DNA of 64,000 bases from Ahaetulla prasina (lineage: Eukaryota > Chordata > Lepidosauria > Squamata > Colubridae): positions 15,347,858 to 15,411,857 of the forward strand of contig NC_080543.1 of assembly GCF_028640845.1 (NCBI RefSeq). The letters run 5' to 3'. The notes beneath the pieces are model-generated. The model did no database searches, had not been told where the DNA came from, and worked only from the letters and a program-made list of their open reading frames with translations. How positions within the stretch are numbered: the stretch's first letter is position 1; each line of letters starts with the position of its first letter. The translations under genes were made by a program, and so were the position numbers. This document shows positions 20,156 through 30,182 of the stretch, piece after piece.

Positions 20156-20803
20156 TAGGTAGTCCTCAACTTATGATCACAATTGAGCCCAAAATTTATG
20201 ATGCTAAGTGAGAAATCGGTTTCGCCCCATTTTACGACTTTTCTTGCCACATTTGTTAAGTGAATCACGACAGTTGTTAAAATTAGGGACATGGTTTGTT
20301 AAGTGAATCTGGTTCCCTCATTGCTTTAGCTTGTCAGAAGGTTGCAAAACGGGATCACGTGACCCCGTGACACTGCAACCGTCATAAAAGTGAGTCAGTT
20401 GTCAAGCCTCCGAATGTAAATCACGTCTGTGGTGAAATCCAATTTTTTTTTTTACTACTGGTTCTGTGGGCGTGGCTTGGTGGGCATGGTGTTGCTTGGT
20501 GGGCGTGGCTTGGTGGGCATGGCAGGGGAAGGATATTGCAAAATCTCCATTCCCACCCCACTCTGGGGCCAGCCAGAGGTGGTATTTGCTGGTTCTCCAA
20601 ACTACTCAAAATTTCCGCTACCGGTTCTCCAGAACCTGTCAGAACCTGCTGGATTTCACCCCTGAATCACATGACCATAGGTGGGGGGGTGTGCTACAAC
20701 AGTCACAAGCGTGGGAAATGGTGATAAGTCACTTTTTTCAGCTCCGTTGTAACTTTGAACGGTCACTAAGTGAATTGTTGTAAGTTGAGGACTCCCTGTG
20801 TAT
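20156..20803 (+). mobile_element. Tigger-like MITE interrupted by a hAT
   Basis: Left end 'taggtagtcctcaacttatg', right end 'gttgaggactccctgtgta'. The hAT at 20427-20664 separates 'aatcacgt' from 'aatcacat', so the body is continuous without it. Confidence 0.85.
20427..20664. mobile_element. hAT MITE with internal 41-bp repeat, one unit
   Basis: Begins CTGTGGTGAAATCC, ends GGATTTCACCCCTG. Flanks aatcacgt (20419-20426) and aatcacat (20665-20672) differ at one CpG. One 41-bp unit only; three 'tggtgggc' words on the left. Confidence 0.9.
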
Positions 20804-21640
20804 AATTTTTCTTCTTCGGTTGGAACAGAAATTAACGCATGGGTCCAAGTGCCATTTTAATATAGGAATATCTTTCCTGGGACAATTGTCCATTTAGTTC
20901 TTTCCTTTGATTGTAGGGTTGGTTTTGTCATTTTTCAGCTTGGATTTTAACTGCAAAAAAAATAATAATCTTATTTGTTTTATAGTTTTCATCTGCCTTA
21001 ATTTTGCCAGCGGATGACAAGGTGATTTAAAAGATCGAAAACAAGTTTTGACTGACATCAAGATTTTGCATAGAATATTGTGATTTTTTTTTTTTTTTAA
21101 TCAGACGTGACCCAGCCTCAGAGCTGTTCTGCTGGAGGAGGATATATTTTGCAGGTGAAGCACGGGAAAGATTGCCAGAATGAGAAAAGAGATCAAATCC
21201 AGCTTGTGTTAGAGAGAGAGAGAAAAATGAGATTTTTCAGATGAATTAGGCTGTCTCCAATAACAATCATTTGGGGACTCAGATCAGGTTCTGAGCATCA
21301 TGCTGGAGGATATGGTCCCAAAAAGAAACAGATGGACTTAGCACTGAAAATGATTTAATTCCCTTTCATTTAAATGTAATTAGATTAGACTCTGGTCATG
21401 AATTTAATCATTTCCCCCATCCATCACCTTAAATATTACAATTTATTCACAAGTTATGGAGTTTCCCGGGCTACCGGCAACCCTAAGAGCCTATGCTTAA
21501 CAGAGGTGTGTGCAGAGAGAGGTCAAAAAGATCAAAATGGCAGATTAAAACCCTGCCATATTTTTTATATGTGTGGCATATGTAAAAAAAAAGAATGGAG
21601 CTGCCATTTTGACATGTTTGATCTTTCTTACCTATGGACA
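20804..21640. other. No gene recognised
   Basis: AT-rich, with (A)n, (T)n and (GA)n runs near 20955, 21085 and 21215. No exon or known element. Confidence 0.45.
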
Positions 21641-21645
21641 TCTCT

Positions 21646-22144
21646 TGTTGTGGCTCCAACCCCCAAACCTGGCCCCTTGCCCGAAAGTGACTCCAAGAGT
21701 GAGGGGGAAGGGCAGGTAAGGCTTACCTCAGAAGCAGCGATTCCTTTGGCCCGGCTCCAGGAGCCAGTACCAGGCCAGTCGGAGGACGTAATGAGGCTGA
21801 CACCCCCTGATTCCTCCCTTCCTCAGGCTATGCCTTCAGACGCAGCTGATAATCATACTAATCAAGCCTGGATCGACCCGCGCTTCAGAAGATTAGAGAG
21901 GCGGTGTCATCAAAGGGAAGGGTGGGCCAGGAGCCCCACCCCACAGGATATATAAGGAGCTTTGGGACTGCTCTCAGTTCCATGAGAAGCAAATAAGCTG
22001 AACCGTGTCGAAGTGAGCTGAAGTCTTAATCTGTTTGAACTTTTTGGCAGGCAGCTGCGTTTTCTCGGCCAGGACTGATAGGAGCCGTGAACCCACTGGC
22101 TGTAGGCCAGCTCATTACTCCAAAGTGAGGACGGAGACAGAACA
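21646..22144 (+). mobile_element. Solo LTR, acidic-frame family, copy 4
   Basis: 499 bp, TGTTGTGGCTCC to GGAGACAGAACA, with a perfect 5-bp duplication tctct (21641-21645, 22145-22149). TATATAAG lies at 21949-21956. The frame from LTR base 2 is open to 21955 (just over 100 codons) and includes PESDSKSEGEG and WIDPRFRRLERR. Downstream of the TATA box is the short R/U5-like part. No internal retroelement sequence is attached. Confidence 0.9.
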
Positions 22145-22249
22145 TCTCTGGATTAGTATCTCTAAGCTACAGTATATACCTACTCTGAGTCTACTCTAAT
22201 AGTTTCCATGAGAAGAACTTCCAAGAAATCAGGCTTTGCTCAACTGGTG

Positions 22250-22316
22250 TTGCCCACCGATGATTTCCGTTATCGGTTCGGGCGAACTGGTCTGAACTGG
22301 CTGAATACCACCTCTG
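22250..22316 (-). mobile_element. hAT end fragment (CAGAGGTGGTATTCAG)
   Basis: Only the inverted end sequence 'actggctgaataccacctct' with a short 'cggttcgggcgaac' stretch remains. Confidence 0.55.
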
Positions 22317-22345
22317 ATATAAATCCATATTCATGGGTATTATTA

Positions 22346-22720
22346 AGGGAGCCAATTTGTTCTAGTGGTGAAGGCACCAGGTTACAAACCAGAAGACTTG
22401 AGTTCTAGTCCCTCCTTAGGCATGAAAGCTGGCTGGGTGACTTTGGTCCAATTACCAGGAGACGGAGTTCTAGTTCCTCCTTAGGCATGAAAGCTGGCTG
22501 GGTGACTTACGGCTAATCATCAGGAGACTGGGAGTTCCAGTCCCTCCTTAGGCATGAAAGCTGGCTGGGTGACTTTGGTCCAATCACCAGGAGACTGGGA
22601 GTTCTAGTTCCTCCTTAGGCATGAAAGCTGGTTGGGTGACTGGACCAGTCCCTCCCTCTCAACCCAACCCATGACACAGGATTGCTGTTACGAAAATAAA
22701 AGAAAGGAGTATTAGATAGA
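22346..22720 (+). mobile_element. tRNA-derived SINE with fourfold internal tandem repeat
   Basis: A tRNA-like head ('tctagtggtgaaggcaccag') is followed by a B-box-like GTTCTAGTC (22402-22410). A segment of 65-67 bp beginning at that B box is present four times (starts 22400, 22465, 22532, 22599), each with 'cctccttaggcatgaaagct'. The 3' part 'gacacaggattgctgttacg' follows. Ordinary members of this SINE type, such as 38864-39082, have one such segment. Confidence 0.8.
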
Positions 22721-23169
22721 TTTGCCATCGTAAATTATTTATAAAAAAACAATACAGCTGGGATATAACGATCCAAGAAATAGATCAAGAATTAACAGTG
22801 AAAAAGAAATTCAACCTATCTACAAATGGAGGATCAAGTAATTTTTTTTTCTGATCTTCTGTTTGCGCTGTCCGCCCAACCACTCAGCTCCTGACACCAA
22901 ATGTTGTTTGCCTCCGATTTTAATTTTGGAGAAATGGCTTGGGAAGAAGGTGAAAAAAGAAACATCTGCTATGCCTCTCCCAGGCCTCTCATCCTGCTCC
23001 ATGTAGGTTTCCAGCAAGCTAAATTTCTCCCAGGTATGGTCTCACAGCTCTCTACCCTGCTTATGAAACCTTTTATAATTCAATTCCTCTCCTTCATAAA
23101 TATTTTCCTGACGCTTTGAAATAACAAATGACTACCGAGTGGGCTGCAGGTTGGATATTCTACCTGAGC
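22721..23169. other. No gene recognised
   Basis: No exon or repeat recognised. Confidence 0.4.
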
Positions 23170-23764
23170 GTATAGGTAGTCCTCATTTAACAACCACGAT
23201 TGGCAGTGGTGGGATTCAAATAATTGAACAACTGGTTCTCTGCTGTAATGACTGGCTGGGTGGGCGTGGCCATGGTGGGCGTGGCCAGGGGGTGAGACAG
23301 GCAGCACTCGGCCTCCTAGGAGCAAAAACGGGCCACGGGGGAGGGGCCTGCCGCCCCTTCCTGCACCCCTAGTAGGCCTCCCTGCAGCTGCCTGGGAGCA
23401 AAAACGAGCCATGGGAGGCATGTCGCAACTCTCCCCACTGCGTCGTTTTGGGCTTAATAGGCCTTCCTTGCAGCTGCCTGGGAGCAAAAACAGGCTGCGG
23501 GGGGGCCACACCGCAACACATCGCACCGTTTTTGGCCTAGTAGGCCTCCTTGCACTTACCTGGGAGCCAAAACGGGCGCATGGGGACTTCTGAAAGGGGC
23601 GGGGAGGGGCAGGACCAGCCAGCAATTTAACAACCAGTTTGCCCAAACCGGCCTGAACCGGCTGAATCCCACCAGAGGATTGGATCAACAAGTGGTCACT
23701 CAGGGAAGGTCACATGATCGTGACTACGCTTACAATTTTACTTCAGTTTTCCTTTGCTCCTCGT
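23170..23764 (+). mobile_element. Tigger-like MITE piece holding a hAT
   Basis: Begins 'taggtagtcctcatttaaca'; after the hAT it continues 'aagtggtcactcagg' and 'aaggtcacatgatcg'. It is shortened relative to the full family. Confidence 0.6.
23204..23675. mobile_element. hAT element (CAGTGGTGGGATTC family)
   Basis: Begins CAGTGGTGGGATTC, ends GCTGAATCCCACCAG. Flanks acgattgg (23196-23203) and aggattgg (23676-23683) agree at seven of eight. Carries 'gggtgggcgtggcc' twice. The GC-rich interior repeats 'ctgcctgggagcaaaaac' about every 80 bp. Confidence 0.85.
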
Positions 23765-24650
23765 TACAGGTAGCCGATTTACAACAGTTGGTTTAGTGAC
23801 TGTTCAGTTACAACGGCACTGAAAAAAAGTGACTTATAATCGTTTTCCACACTTACAGCCTTTGTAGCATCCCGGTGGTCACGTGATCAAAATTCAAACG
23901 CTTGGCGACTGACTCATGTTCATGATAGATGCGGCATCCCGGTGGGGTCATGTGATCCCCTTTTGCGACCTTCTGACAAGCAAATTTCGTGGGGAAGCCA
24001 AATTCACTTAACAATCATGTTAGTAACTTAACAGGTGCAGTGATTCCTTTAACAAACACGGCAAGAAAAATCGTAAAGTGGGGCACAATTCCCGTGACAA
24101 TTTCTCGCTTAGCAACATGGCATAGGGCCGGGTTACTTACGGGACCGTCTGCTGCCACCGATTGCCTCCCACCGACCCGTGCGCTCTCACAGGGAGGGAC
24201 TCCTCAGGGTGCCATCAGCCAGGCAGTGCCGACTGGCGACACCCAGGGGAAGGGCCTTTTCTGTGGGGGCTCCCACCCTCTGGAACGAACTTCCCCCAGG
24301 ACTTCGCCAACTTCCTGACCTTCGAACCTTCCACCGCGAACTTAAGACACATCTATTTATTTGTGCAGGACTGGATTAGAATTTTTGAATTTTTAAATTT
24401 TGAATTTGGTTTTAATGGGGTTTTATTATTTGTATTCCTATTTTAAATGTTCGGCCTTATTTAATAAGCTTTTTAATTGTTGTTTTATCCTGTATTTATA
24501 TGTATGTTTTATTCTGGCTGGAAACCGCCCTGAGTCCCTAGGGAGATAGGGCGGTATAAAAATGCGAAAAATAAAATAAAAATAAAATAAAAATAAATAA
24601 ATTTTGGGCTCAATTGTGGTTATATGTTGAGGACTACCTGCACTATTGCT
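23765..24650 (-). mobile_element. Tigger-like MITE (reverse) interrupted by an L2 LINE
   Basis: Left end 'tacaggtagccgatttacaa'; the body reads in reverse to 'cgcttagcaaca' at about 24117. The L2 piece follows, and the MITE resumes at about 24601 'ttttgggctcaattgtggtt' to 'gaggactacctg'. Confidence 0.8.
24116..24600 (+). pseudogene. L2-clade LINE, 3' 0.5 kb
   Basis: Frame 24179-24379 (66 codons) is the very end of L2-type ORF2 (GLLRVPSARQCRL, LWNELPPGLRQLPDLRTF, RELKTHLF). It starts inside the codons for GYLRDRL, as do three other L2 copies here. The 3' tail 'ccgccctgagtccctaggga' is followed by AAATA units. Confidence 0.9.
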
Positions 24651-24725
24651 ATAATTATTATATTGCAACCTTTCTTTAAAAAAAAACTACAGTGTGCCTT
24701 GCAATACACATAGCATATTTTAGGA

Positions 24726-25894
24726 CCGTGATGGTGAACCTATGGCACGCGTGCCACAGGTGGCACACGTAGCCATATCAGTGGGCATGCCGGTTCAGCT
24801 CCAGTGGGCATGCGCATGTCAGCCAGCTGATTTTCAGGCCTTCTGGGCCCACCAGAAGTAGGGAAACAGGCTGTTTCCTGCCTCCGGAGGGCTTGCGGGG
24901 GGTAGGGAAGTCCCGTTTTTCTTTCTCACCTGGCTCCAGATCCTCTCTGTGCATCTAGGGAGGGTGAACATAGCCTTCCCCAGGCCCTCTGGAGGCCCAA
25001 AACGACCTGTTTCCCAACTTTCGGTTGGACAGGAAGTGACATTTTTTGTTGTCCCCAGCCTCCAGAGACTCCTAGAGAGGCTCTGGAGGCTGGGGACAAC
25101 AAAAAAGTCACTTCCTGTTCAACCGGAAGTTAGGAAATGGGCCATTTCGGGCCTACGGAGGGCCTCCGAGGGGGTGGGGAAGGCTGTTTTCGCCCTCCCC
25201 AGATGCATAGAGAGGACCTGGAGCCAGGTGAGAAAGAAAAACAGGCGTACCAGGACATAGTGTGCCAGGAGCAGGAGGGTGGTTGCGCGCGCATGTGCAG
25301 GGTGGGGCGCATAGAATTATGGGTGTGGGCATGCGCAGGCGCGACCTTACCCCCACCCACCCCATCCTGGCATGCGATGGCAAAAAGGTTAGCCATCTGT
25401 TCTGTCTCCTTCCCCACTTCAGACTCATGAGCTGGCCTTCAGCCAGTGGATTCACAGCTCTTATCAGTCCTGGCAGAGAAATAGCAGCTGCCTGCCAAAG
25501 TTCAAATAATGATTCATGTAGCAAGAGTTTCAGCTCTTTTTGAAACGATTCAGCTAAACTTTTGCTTCCCGTGGAGTGAGAGCAGTCCCAAAGCTCCTTA
25601 TATATCCTGTGCCCCACTCTTCCTTTTGATGACACCGCCTCTCTAATCTTCTGAAGCGCGGGTCAAGCCAAGTTTGATTATTATTATCAGCTGGGTCTGA
25701 GGCGTAGCCTGGGGAAGGGAGGAATCAGGGGATGACGGCCTCATTATGTCCTCTGACTTTGGCTCGGCTGCTGGAGCCAAGCCAAAGGAATCAGTGCTCC
25801 CAAGGTAAGCCTTACTGGCCCTTCCCCCTCACTCTCGGAGTCACTTTCGGGCATGGGGCCAGTTTCAGGGGCTGGAATCACAACACCATCACTG
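24726..25894. mobile_element. hAT element (CCGTGATGG family) holding a solo LTR
   Basis: Begins CCGTGATGGTGAACC, ends (after the LTR) AGCCATCACTG, with a perfect 8-bp duplication ttttagga (24718-24725, 25895-25902). Interior 24950-25230 contains an inverted pair of 'cttcctgtccaaccg'-type arms (about 25010-25050 with 25085-25130). Solo LTR at 25398-25885. Confidence 0.9.
25398..25885 (-). mobile_element. Solo LTR, acidic-frame family, copy 5
   Basis: 488 bp with a perfect 5-bp duplication ccatc (25393-25397, 25886-25890). On the minus strand TGTTGTGATTCC to GGAGACAGAACA. TATA-like sequence near 25608-25614. The frame from LTR base 2 is open for about 46 codons (PESDSESEGEG) and then meets a stop, so it is more decayed than copies 2 and 4. 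Confidence 0.9.
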
Positions 25895-25902
25895 TTTTAG
25901 GA

Positions 25903-26624
25903 GCTTTAGAAATCATGATAATACGTGAGAGAGATGGGATGTTCCTTCTTGTAACACCCTTGTATTATTAATTCCCAATTCTTAAGAAAGCACAATTTTT
26001 TCCACTTTTTTATTCTTTATGGTCTTTGCAAATGTTTGATATACCTTTGAGGATGGCACCTTCCTTGGCACAATTTACATTTTGATGCCAAATACTCTGT
26101 GGGGCTTTAGTAATACATGTAGGAATCTTTAGACAGTTGCAAATGACTACAAAGGAAGGAAATAAATAAATCCTAGATTTAGAGAAGTTCAATAATGTAA
26201 AACTAAAATGCCCATTTCCCCATATCTTCACTTTTAAGATTCTGAACTGAAAGATAATAAAATTACAAAAAAAATTGCCTCTTTAAATGCTTGGAGTCAT
26301 GATAGGATCCAGGCGAAGATTGCATTGCAAGCCATAACACCTTGGCTATAAATGAATTTGTGCAAAGGGAAAAGGTGGTTAGAAATATATGTAAAATGGC
26401 TTTATCAGGTAATAAGCACTCTTGGTAACTTGATCGTATGATGAGGTTGGAAAGAAAACAGCAATGAGATTTTTCTGTTAAAATGATTCTAATAAATCAC
26501 TCCATTCTCCTACCATCACTTCATGTTAAGAAAGAAACAGCTTGAAAATTCTGCTGGTGAAATGCTTTGCTTTCTTAGTTCCTATGCTAAGTCAGGAACT
26601 TTCTTTTTCATTTAAAAAAGAAAT
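25903..26624. other. No gene recognised
   Basis: AT-rich, apparently single-copy. No exon identified. Confidence 0.45.
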
Positions 26625-27444
26625 TAAGCAGGGGTGACATGATAGCAATATTCTAATATCTAAGGGGCTGCCACAAAGAAGAGGGGGTCAACCTATTCTC
26701 CAAAGCACCTGAGGGTAGGAAAAAGAAACAATGGGTGGAAACTTATCAAGGGGAGAAGCAACCTAGAATTGAGGAGGAATTTCCTAACAGTGAAAAAAAT
26801 TAATCAGTGGAATGACTTGCCTCCCGAAGTTATGGGTGCTCCAACACTGGAGGTTTTTAAGAAGAGATTGGACAACCATTTGCCTGAAATGGTATAGGGC
26901 AGTGGTCCTCAACCTTTATAGTGCTGCGACCCCTTTAATACAGTTCCCCACGATGTGGCGACCCCAACCGTAAAATTATTTTCGTTTTGAATTTATCGCG
27001 CCTGAAGCCGTATTGGCTAGCGATCTGAACTGTTTGCGATTGCCTTGAGGACGGAGGCATTAAAGCGGAGACTCCTCCCCTATTAAGTTTATCGCGCCTG
27101 AAGCCAGATGAGGCTAGCGATTGGGAGTGATTGCAGCTGTCTTGAGAGGGAGACATCAGAGCAAAGATTTCTCTCTTTTTTAATTCATCGCGCCTGAAGC
27201 CGAATTTGGCTAGCGATTTGAAGAGCCTGCAGCTGGCTTGTGGAGTCAACCATTGGAGTGCGATTCTTTGACTTGCAAGTATACTTTCCATATTTCCGAT
27301 GGTCTTAGGCGACCCCTGGCAAATCGTCATTCGACCCCCAATGGGGTCGCAACCCCCAGGTTGAGAACCGCTGATATAGGGTCTCCTGCTTGAGCAGGGG
27401 GGTTGGATTAGAAGTTCTCCAAGGTCCTTTCCAACTATTATTCT
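26625..27444 (+). mobile_element. CR1 LINE 3' end carrying an OC1-like hAT (second case)
   Basis: 26625-26891 is the CR1 ORF2 end and resumes after the hAT at 27382 ('tctcctgcttgagcaggg'), ending near 27444. Both this copy and 11836-12617 start with 'aaattaag(t/c)aggggtgaca', a word that differs from other CR1 copies here, and both carry the hAT at the same base. Confidence 0.85.
26900..27373 (+). mobile_element. OC1-like hAT element, copy 3
   Basis: 474 bp, CAGTGGTCCTCAACC to GGTTGAGAACCGCTG. Flanks gtataggg (26892-26899) and atataggg (27374-27381) agree at seven of eight. Three direct repeats of about 95 bp start near 26995, 27088 and 27184, each with 'tcgcgcctgaagcc'. Confidence 0.85.
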
Positions 27445-27917
27445 GTTAATGTGTCTTAGATTGATCTCTATCCAGCAAATGTGGACACTGTCTTTTGTTT
27501 TTGCATTCCTTTAACTACCACTGTTTATTCATTGTTTATCAACCGTAACACTACTAATGAAAGCAATTCCTGTCATGTGGTGTTTTTTTTTTGTAAGGGC
27601 AAACAGGTCACACAATGCCTGAAGCTAAAATCACATTAAGGCTCAGTGTACCATATTGTGCGTACCGCATTAAGGCTTCATATAATGTTTACAACCAGTC
27701 CGTGAATTTTATGGATACTTAACAGCATTGCGAACCAAGCTATAGGGCTTATGCGATAAAATATGGCTTATCATGGGAGGAACTCCATGCCCCTATTGGT
27801 CTTCTGCCTAAATGAAAAGGCGAAAGACTACATTTCTGCTTCAGCTTTCACTCTTTTACTTTTTAAAAATTCTTAAAGTATTCAGATGAAGAAATAAGCT
27901 ATCATAATTTCACCAAA
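27445..27917. other. No gene recognised
   Basis: Apparently single-copy, AT-rich. No exon or repeat recognised. Confidence 0.45.
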
Positions 27918-27924
27918 ATGCGCC

Positions 27925-30182
27925 AAGCCAAATTTAGGGGTTGCCTTTTGGATATCTTTAAGGGTTTGGAGCAGGGGTTCTCCGAGGAGCTGAGGGAGAT
28001 GAAACGCCGAAGAAGACGCCTAGAGAGTGCCTGGAGATCCAGTCGTTCGGAAGCTGACCGGACACTAGTTAGGTCATATAGTAGGACCTACCTAGTGGCA
28101 TTGAGGGAAGCGAAGCGTCTTTACATTTCCTCCCTCATTGCGTCGGCAGATAACCGCCCGGCCGCCCTGTTTCGGGTGACTCGCTATCTCCTTCAACAGG
28201 AGGTGCGGGAGGACCCCTTACAAGGGCGTGCCGAGGAGTTTAGTGGTTATCTATACGATAAAATCGTTCAGCTTCGGGATGAAGGGCGGTATACAAATGT
28301 AAATAATAAATAAATAAATAAATGGTTTGGATCAAAATTGGGTTGATCCAGGTGAGAGGTCAGAGACGCGTCTTGTTGAGATTGTTTGGGATGAATTTGA
28401 CCCTGTGGCTCCTGAGGACATTGACTGGTTGTTGGGGAGGTTGAATGCCACCACATGTTTACTGGACCCGTGTCCTTCCTGGTTGGTACTGGCCATGCAG
28501 GAGGTGACACGAGGCTGGCTCCGGGGGATTATAAATGCTTCTTTGCGGGAGGGGGTCTTTCCCGCTGCCTTGAAAGAGGCGGTGGTGAGACCCCTCCTCA
28601 AGAAGCCTTCCCTGGACCCAGCTGTTTTAGGAAATTATCATCCGGTCTCCAACCTTCGCTTTGTGGCGAAGGTTGCAGAGAGTGTGGTGGCACGTCAATT
28701 ACCCCAATACCTGGATGAAACTGTCTATCTAGACCCGTTCCAGTCTGGCTTTCGGCCCGGATACAGTACGGAGACGGCTTTGGTCATGTTGGTTGATGAT
28801 CTCTGGAGGGACAGGGACAGGGCTTATTCCTCTGCCCTGGTCCTATTAGACCTCTCAGCGGCTTTCAATACCATCGACCATGGTATCCTGCTGCACCAGC
28901 TGGGGAGTTTAGGAGTGGGAGGCACCGTTTATCAGTGGTTCTCCTCCTATCTCTCTGACCAGTCGCAGATGGTGTTGGCAGGGGGGCAGAGATCGACCGC
29001 GAGGCGCCTCACGTTTGGGGTGCCGCAGGGGTCGATTCTCTCGCCTCTCCTGTTCAACATCTATATGAAGCTGCTGGGTGAGATCATCAGTGGTTTTGGG
29101 GTGAGGTACCAACTGTACGCTGATGATATGCAGCTGTACTTTTCCATCCCAGGCCACCCCAACGAAGCTGTCGAAGTACTGTCCCAGTGACTGGAAGCCG
29201 TACGGGTCTGGATGGGGAGAAACAGGCTCAAGCTCAATCCCTCCAAGACCGAGTGGCTGTGGATGCCGGCACCCCGGTACAGTCAGCTGCAGCCGCGGCT
29301 GACTGTTGGGGGCGAGTCATTGGCCACGATGGAGAGGGTGCACAACTTGGGCGTTCTCCTGGATGGGCGGTTGTTTTTTGAAGATCACTTGACGACCGTC
29401 TCCAGGAGAGCTTTTTATCAGGTCTGCCTGATTCGCCAGTTGCGCCCCTTCCTTGACCAGGATGCCCTATGCACGATCACTCATGCTCTTGTTACCTCTT
29501 GCTTGGATTAATGCAATGCTCTCTACATGGGGCTCCCCTTGAAGAGCACCCGGAGGATCCAGTTGGTTCAGAATGCAGCTGCGCGGGTGATAGAGGGAGC
29601 CGTTCGTGGCTCCCATGTAACACCACTCCTGTGCAGGCTGCACTGGCTACCTGTGGTCTTTTGGGTGCACTTCAAGGTGTTGGTTACTACCTTTAAAGTG
29701 CTCCATGGCTTAGGGCCGGGTTACTTACGGGATCGCCTACTGCTACCGATTGCCTCCCACCGACCCATGCACTCTCACAGAGAGGGACTCCTCAGGGTGC
29801 CGTCCGCCAAGCAATGTTGGCTGGCGGCCCCCAGGGGAAGGGCCTTCTCTATGGGGGCTCCCATCCTCTGGAATGAACTTCCCCCAGGACTCCGTCAACT
29901 GCCTGACCTTCGGACCTTCCGCCGCAAGTTGAAGACATACCTATTTATTCACGCAGGACTGGCATAGAAATTTTTAGTAGTTTTTAATATTTGGATGTAA
30001 ATTTTATGGGGTTTTTATGGTTTTAAATGGAATTTAATTTTGGCCTTATATTCAATAAGTTTTTTAATTATTGTTTTATTGTGCACATAATTATTGTTTT
30101 ATTCTGGCTGTGAACCGCCCTGAGTCCTTCGGGAGAAGGGCGGTATAAAAATCTAATAAATAAATAAATAAAATAAAATAAA
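27925..30182 (+). pseudogene. L2-clade LINE, reverse transcriptase region, nearly open
   Basis: The longest LINE piece here (about 2.26 kb). ORF2 in intact elements encodes an endonuclease plus reverse transcriptase. The endonuclease is lost by 5' truncation. 27918-28267 covers the linker before the reverse transcriptase. One frame then runs 28327-29967 (547 codons) with two nonsense codons, TGA at 29188-29190 and TAA at 29509-29511. Motifs seen are LLDLSAAFNTIDH (motif A, with N where most have D after AF), GVPQGS (from 29017) and the catalytic YADD (29116-29127), then the C-terminal block found in the short copies. Between the two coding parts, 28283-28322 is a piece of the element's own 3' tail ('gggcggtatacaaatg', then AAATA units), which shifts the frame. 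The 3' end 'ccgccctgagtccttcggga' is followed by AAATA units at about 30160. Confidence 0.92.

Noticed and set aside
22346..22420. Possible functional tRNA gene
   Set aside because: No clover-leaf with paired acceptor stem and no anticodon context; it is the degenerate head of a SINE.
23080..23691. 203-codon minus-strand frame
   Set aside because: Runs across a hAT and its flanks, GC-rich, with no recognisable protein.
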